Shown: positions 61,508 to 64,000 of the stretch, piece by piece
Position numbering within the stretch: position 1 is the stretch's first letter
How the letters are laid out: each line of letters starts with the position of its first letter
Source of the DNA: Lateolabrax maculatus
Taxonomy: Eukaryota > Chordata > Actinopteri > Acropomatiformes > Lateolabracidae
Direction: 5' to 3'
Length of the DNA stretch: 64,000 bases
Assembly: GCA_031216445.1 (NCBI GenBank)
Contig: CM062218.1
Span: 12,873,001-12,937,000 of the forward strand
Program-made: the position numbers and the translations under genes
The notes under the pieces: model-generated
What the model was told of the DNA's origin: nothing
The model's database searches: none
What the model saw: only the letters and a program-made list of their open reading frames with translations

Positions 61508-61876
61508 GAGGTCTGGCGTCTCCCGGTAGTAAATCTATCAGGTCCCGAGCACAGAAACTCGCAGAGACAGACAGAGAGAAGAGGGAGCGGAGGGGCCTCG
61601 CGGTGATCTCCACGTTTACCGGCGACCAGCAGCGCGTGAAGCCTCGGATTAAAAAAAACAAAAAAAAAACAGAAACAGCCCGACGAGGAAGGGACTGATG
61701 GTCGCGCGGACGGGCTGCGCGCTCTGAAGTTGGGACAGACTACACCGAGAGGCACCGACGGCCGGCGGCAGCTTTTGTTCATCACCATCACCCCCCCCCC
61801 CCACACACACACCACCGGCAGATCCCCGCGTGAAGGCAGCGGCGGCACCGGGAGGCTGTGCCCGCGCACCCCGACC
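61006..61876 (+). promoter_or_regulatory. CpG island, promoter and 5' UTR of sdc3
   Basis: CpG-rich DNA with a CCAAT-type motif (AGCCAATCACAGCG, about 60997-61010), NRF1-like TGCGCACGC, a 44-bp inverted repeat (61112-61155), C18 plus (CA)n (61251-61296) and two (GA)n tracts (61369-61408, 61464-61506). A short uORF at 61698-61727 (9 codons, MVARTGCAL) precedes the coding ATG. The transcription start is not fixed. Long ORFs here are simple-sequence artefacts. Confidence 0.6.
61112..61155. repeat. Perfect 17-bp inverted repeat upstream of sdc3
   Basis: The arms CGCACACGCACTGCGCA (61112-61128) and TGCGCAGTGCGTGTGCG (61139-61155) are exact reverse complements. The 10-bp spacer itself contains the palindrome CCGCGCGG. 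It could form a very stable GC-rich hairpin or cruciform. Confidence 0.95.
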
Positions 61877-61930
61877 ATGAAGCTGCCGTGGCTCCTGGCG
61901 CTCGCGGCGCTGCTCGCTCACGCCGCCGCG
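61877..61930 (+). CDS. sdc3: Probable syndecan-3, first coding exon only
   Basis: ATG at 61877 starts an 18-codon exon, MKLPWLLALAALLAHAAA, ending at a good donor (GCG|GTAAGC). This is a hydrophobic signal peptide with a Leu/Ala core and small residues at its end. Syndecan genes have just such a first exon, encoding the signal peptide and followed by a long intron. The remaining exons (GAG attachment, transmembrane and EFYA tail) lie beyond the window. Syndecan-3 is a cell-surface heparan sulfate proteoglycan. The identity rests on position: in human the gene after PUM1 is SDC3 in the same orientation. Sequence alone shows only a secreted or membrane protein start. Confidence 0.55.
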
Positions 61931-63870
61931 GTAAGCTCGAGCCCTCAGATCCTTTGTTAACCGGGGAGCTCTTGTGCACACGGGAGCCGGGGCGATTTCT
62001 GTGCGTGCGTGGATGCGTGCATGCGTGTGTGTGTGTGTGTGTGTGTGCGTGCGAGCTATCATGAATGAGACAGCGGTGTCGGTGATCGGTAGGAAATCCT
62101 GCACTCGACCTACTTATCAGCCCTCATTGGCCGCCCGTGACTCCCGCTAGGGGGGCTGGCGACTCCCGTGCACCCCCCCCCCCGCTTTTACGCACACACA
62201 CACACACACCAGCCTTTGTGTCTCAGTGTCGGGGTTTATTGTGGCCTGTGTCCCTCCGAGTCAGGAGGAGTGTGTGTGTGTGCGTGCATGTGTGTGTGTG
62301 TGTGTGTGTGTGTCGGTAATTAGCGGGTAATCTCTAATTGAGCTTGATCACGGCTCTTTGTGCGGTGCCTCGGTATGTGGTGTGTGTGTCACCAGCTCAC
62401 ATCCTGCCGTTCATGTGAGGGGCTCCAGTCATACTGCGGCTTTAACGACTTTATTACCGGTTAGTGCTGTAGGACGTTTGTGCGCGCGCGTGTGTTTGCA
62501 CGCGTGTGTGTGTGTGTGTGTGACAGTGTGTGTGAGTCAGTTTTAGGGCGATTGGATGTCCGATCTCCAGCCTGTGAGCTGCACGCTCCCTCAATGCCAA
62601 AATCCGACCAGGGGCATTCTCCCGGTATAATCGGAGGTGTTTGTGTGTGTGAGTGTGTGTGTGTGTGTCTGTGAGACTGTGTGTGTGTGTGTGTGTGTTT
62701 GCGTCAGTGTGTGTTTGTGGTGAAAAGTGGGTGGGGTAACGGGGGAAGTTAACGGCGATGCGGTGCGCGAACGAGGGCTCGCATGGAATGATGTCATCGG
62801 GAATCGCGAGGAGGGAAGCTGATTAGGAATGCGCGAGACCCCCCCCCCCCCCCCAACACCTCCTCTCCGGAACCGTCCACGCCGAGTTTCACGCGCCCCC
62901 CCCCCCCCCCACCATAGCACGCCCACACCTTCCGCTACCGATTAATCCAGATTTATCTTATGAGGAGGAGGAAGAGGAGGGGAGGAAAACATCATTGAGA
63001 GAAAAAGGATACAGGCACCGAATATAATCAAAATACAGATGTAGTTTTTAATGTAAGTTAAGAAGAAAAACATCCTTCATAATATTCCCCTAGTCTGTGC
63101 TACTGGGGAGTTTATAGTAATCTTAATAATCCTGCTTGCTGTTTGAAGTCCTTCATTTTACCTTCATTGGGGGCCAGATTAAACTGTAAACTATTATTAT
63201 TAAACAGTGATGTGCTATTGGGCCCCTACTGATCCCCACCTACCATCCTCTGTGCTACTTGTAGGTTATGTATATGCTGTGGCGTCCAAGTCCAGTGCAA
63301 CCAGCACTCCTTAGCCGGAATGATAATTAGAGATCCGCTACAGAAATGTTTGGTTGAGATGTCTTCACTTTAAAAACCATTCTCAGCGCATGTTTTTCAC
63401 CATCGCACCAACTTTTTAGTGCATATCGCACCGTGACTGGCTTCCAAACTTGCCGGTACGTCCATGTTTTAAACTCAAATTTAAGGTGAGCACAGAGAAA
63501 TAGAAAAATAGTGGAGGGAAGCTTTAATTTCTGTACAGAACTTTACTTAGGGAAACATGCAGAACCGACCGGTTTATCTTGTATTTTAGTGGTGCAAAAT
63601 GCCTTACGTACGGATTGCCTTGCTTTCATTTCTTCGCTTGACCACAATATTTGTATTTCAACATCTTGTGTCATTGTGCTGCTTCTTCTGGTGCTGCTGT
63701 GGTTTTGGCAGGGGTTTTCAACACTACACACACACTTAGACGCACGCACACACACGCACGTTAATACTGGGTCAGTCGGTTGCAATCTTTGCCAAAGATC
63801 CTTAGCCTCCAGCTGACCTAATCCGTCTTTAAGTCTACAGATGGAGACAGGTGTGACACATGTACACATG

Positions 63871-63901
<31 letters not shown>

Positions 63902-64000
63902 AAACATATACTTTGTTAGGAGTGCACAGATGGATGCAGGACTTTGCTTGAATAAGTAACACACACACACACACACACACAGTCTAATTGCAAGACTTAC
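61931..64000 (+). other. Start of the sdc3 first intron
   Basis: No second exon is recognised. The first kilobase is still CpG-rich and packed with (GT)n tracts (about 62020-62048, 62285-62312, 62505-62521, 62640-62700) and C-runs (about 62840-62853, 62896-62911). After about 62940 it becomes AT-richer. (CA)n tracts occur at about 63871-63900 and 63960-63981. Confidence 0.5.

Noticed and set aside
60777..61878. Long ORFs (up to 294 codons) around the sdc3 leader
   Set aside because: They are built from (GA)n, (CA)n, C-runs and T-runs in several frames with no domain or splice support.

Overview
The window is nuclear DNA from a ray-finned (teleost) fish. The genes are intron-bearing vertebrate genes with short introns, dinucleotide microsatellites are very dense, and several interspersed repeats are of types familiar from teleost genomes. 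I see no prokaryotic, plasmid or viral content and no CRISPR array.

Layout, left to right: dclk3 (minus strand, 26-5419); a repeat-rich gap of about 7.7 kb holding a decayed LINE nested in another repeat; fabp3 (plus, 13462-16372); zcchc17 (minus, 19096-21764, with a non-coding first exon near 23.06 kb); snrnp40 (plus, 23340-28145), which shares a short bidirectional CCAAT/E-box/ETS promoter with zcchc17; nkain1 (plus, 30915-36666); pum1 (plus, CDS 42447-58102, non-coding first exon ending at 38439, long 3' UTR); and the first coding exon of a probable sdc3 (plus, 61877-61930), whose large first intron runs off the right edge. Exons were placed by reading splice sites, reading-frame phase and family homology. 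All six complete gene models have a total length divisible by three and end in a stop codon.

The block FABP3-ZCCHC17-SNRNP40-NKAIN1-PUM1-SDC3 has the same order and relative orientation as I recall for human 1p35.2, so this is deeply conserved synteny. dclk3 is the exception: human DCLK3 lies on chromosome 3, so a synteny breakpoint falls in the repeat-rich gap. The genes are functionally unrelated (microtubule/CaMK-like kinase, fatty-acid carrier, nucleolar RNA-binding protein, U5 snRNP WD40 protein, Na,K-ATPase-interacting membrane protein, translational repressor, heparan-sulfate proteoglycan). They are neighbours by ancestry, not an operon or pathway.

No new gene system is evident. The more unusual signals are the triplicated CCAAT unit in the zcchc17/snrnp40 promoter, a perfect 17-bp-arm inverted repeat upstream of sdc3, a foldback repeat family in pum1 intron 1, a perfect RFX X-box in pum1 intron 19, a GC-AG intron and a C22 tract in nkain1, splice sites embedded in microsatellites, and His/Thr tracts in dclk3 encoded by simple sequence.
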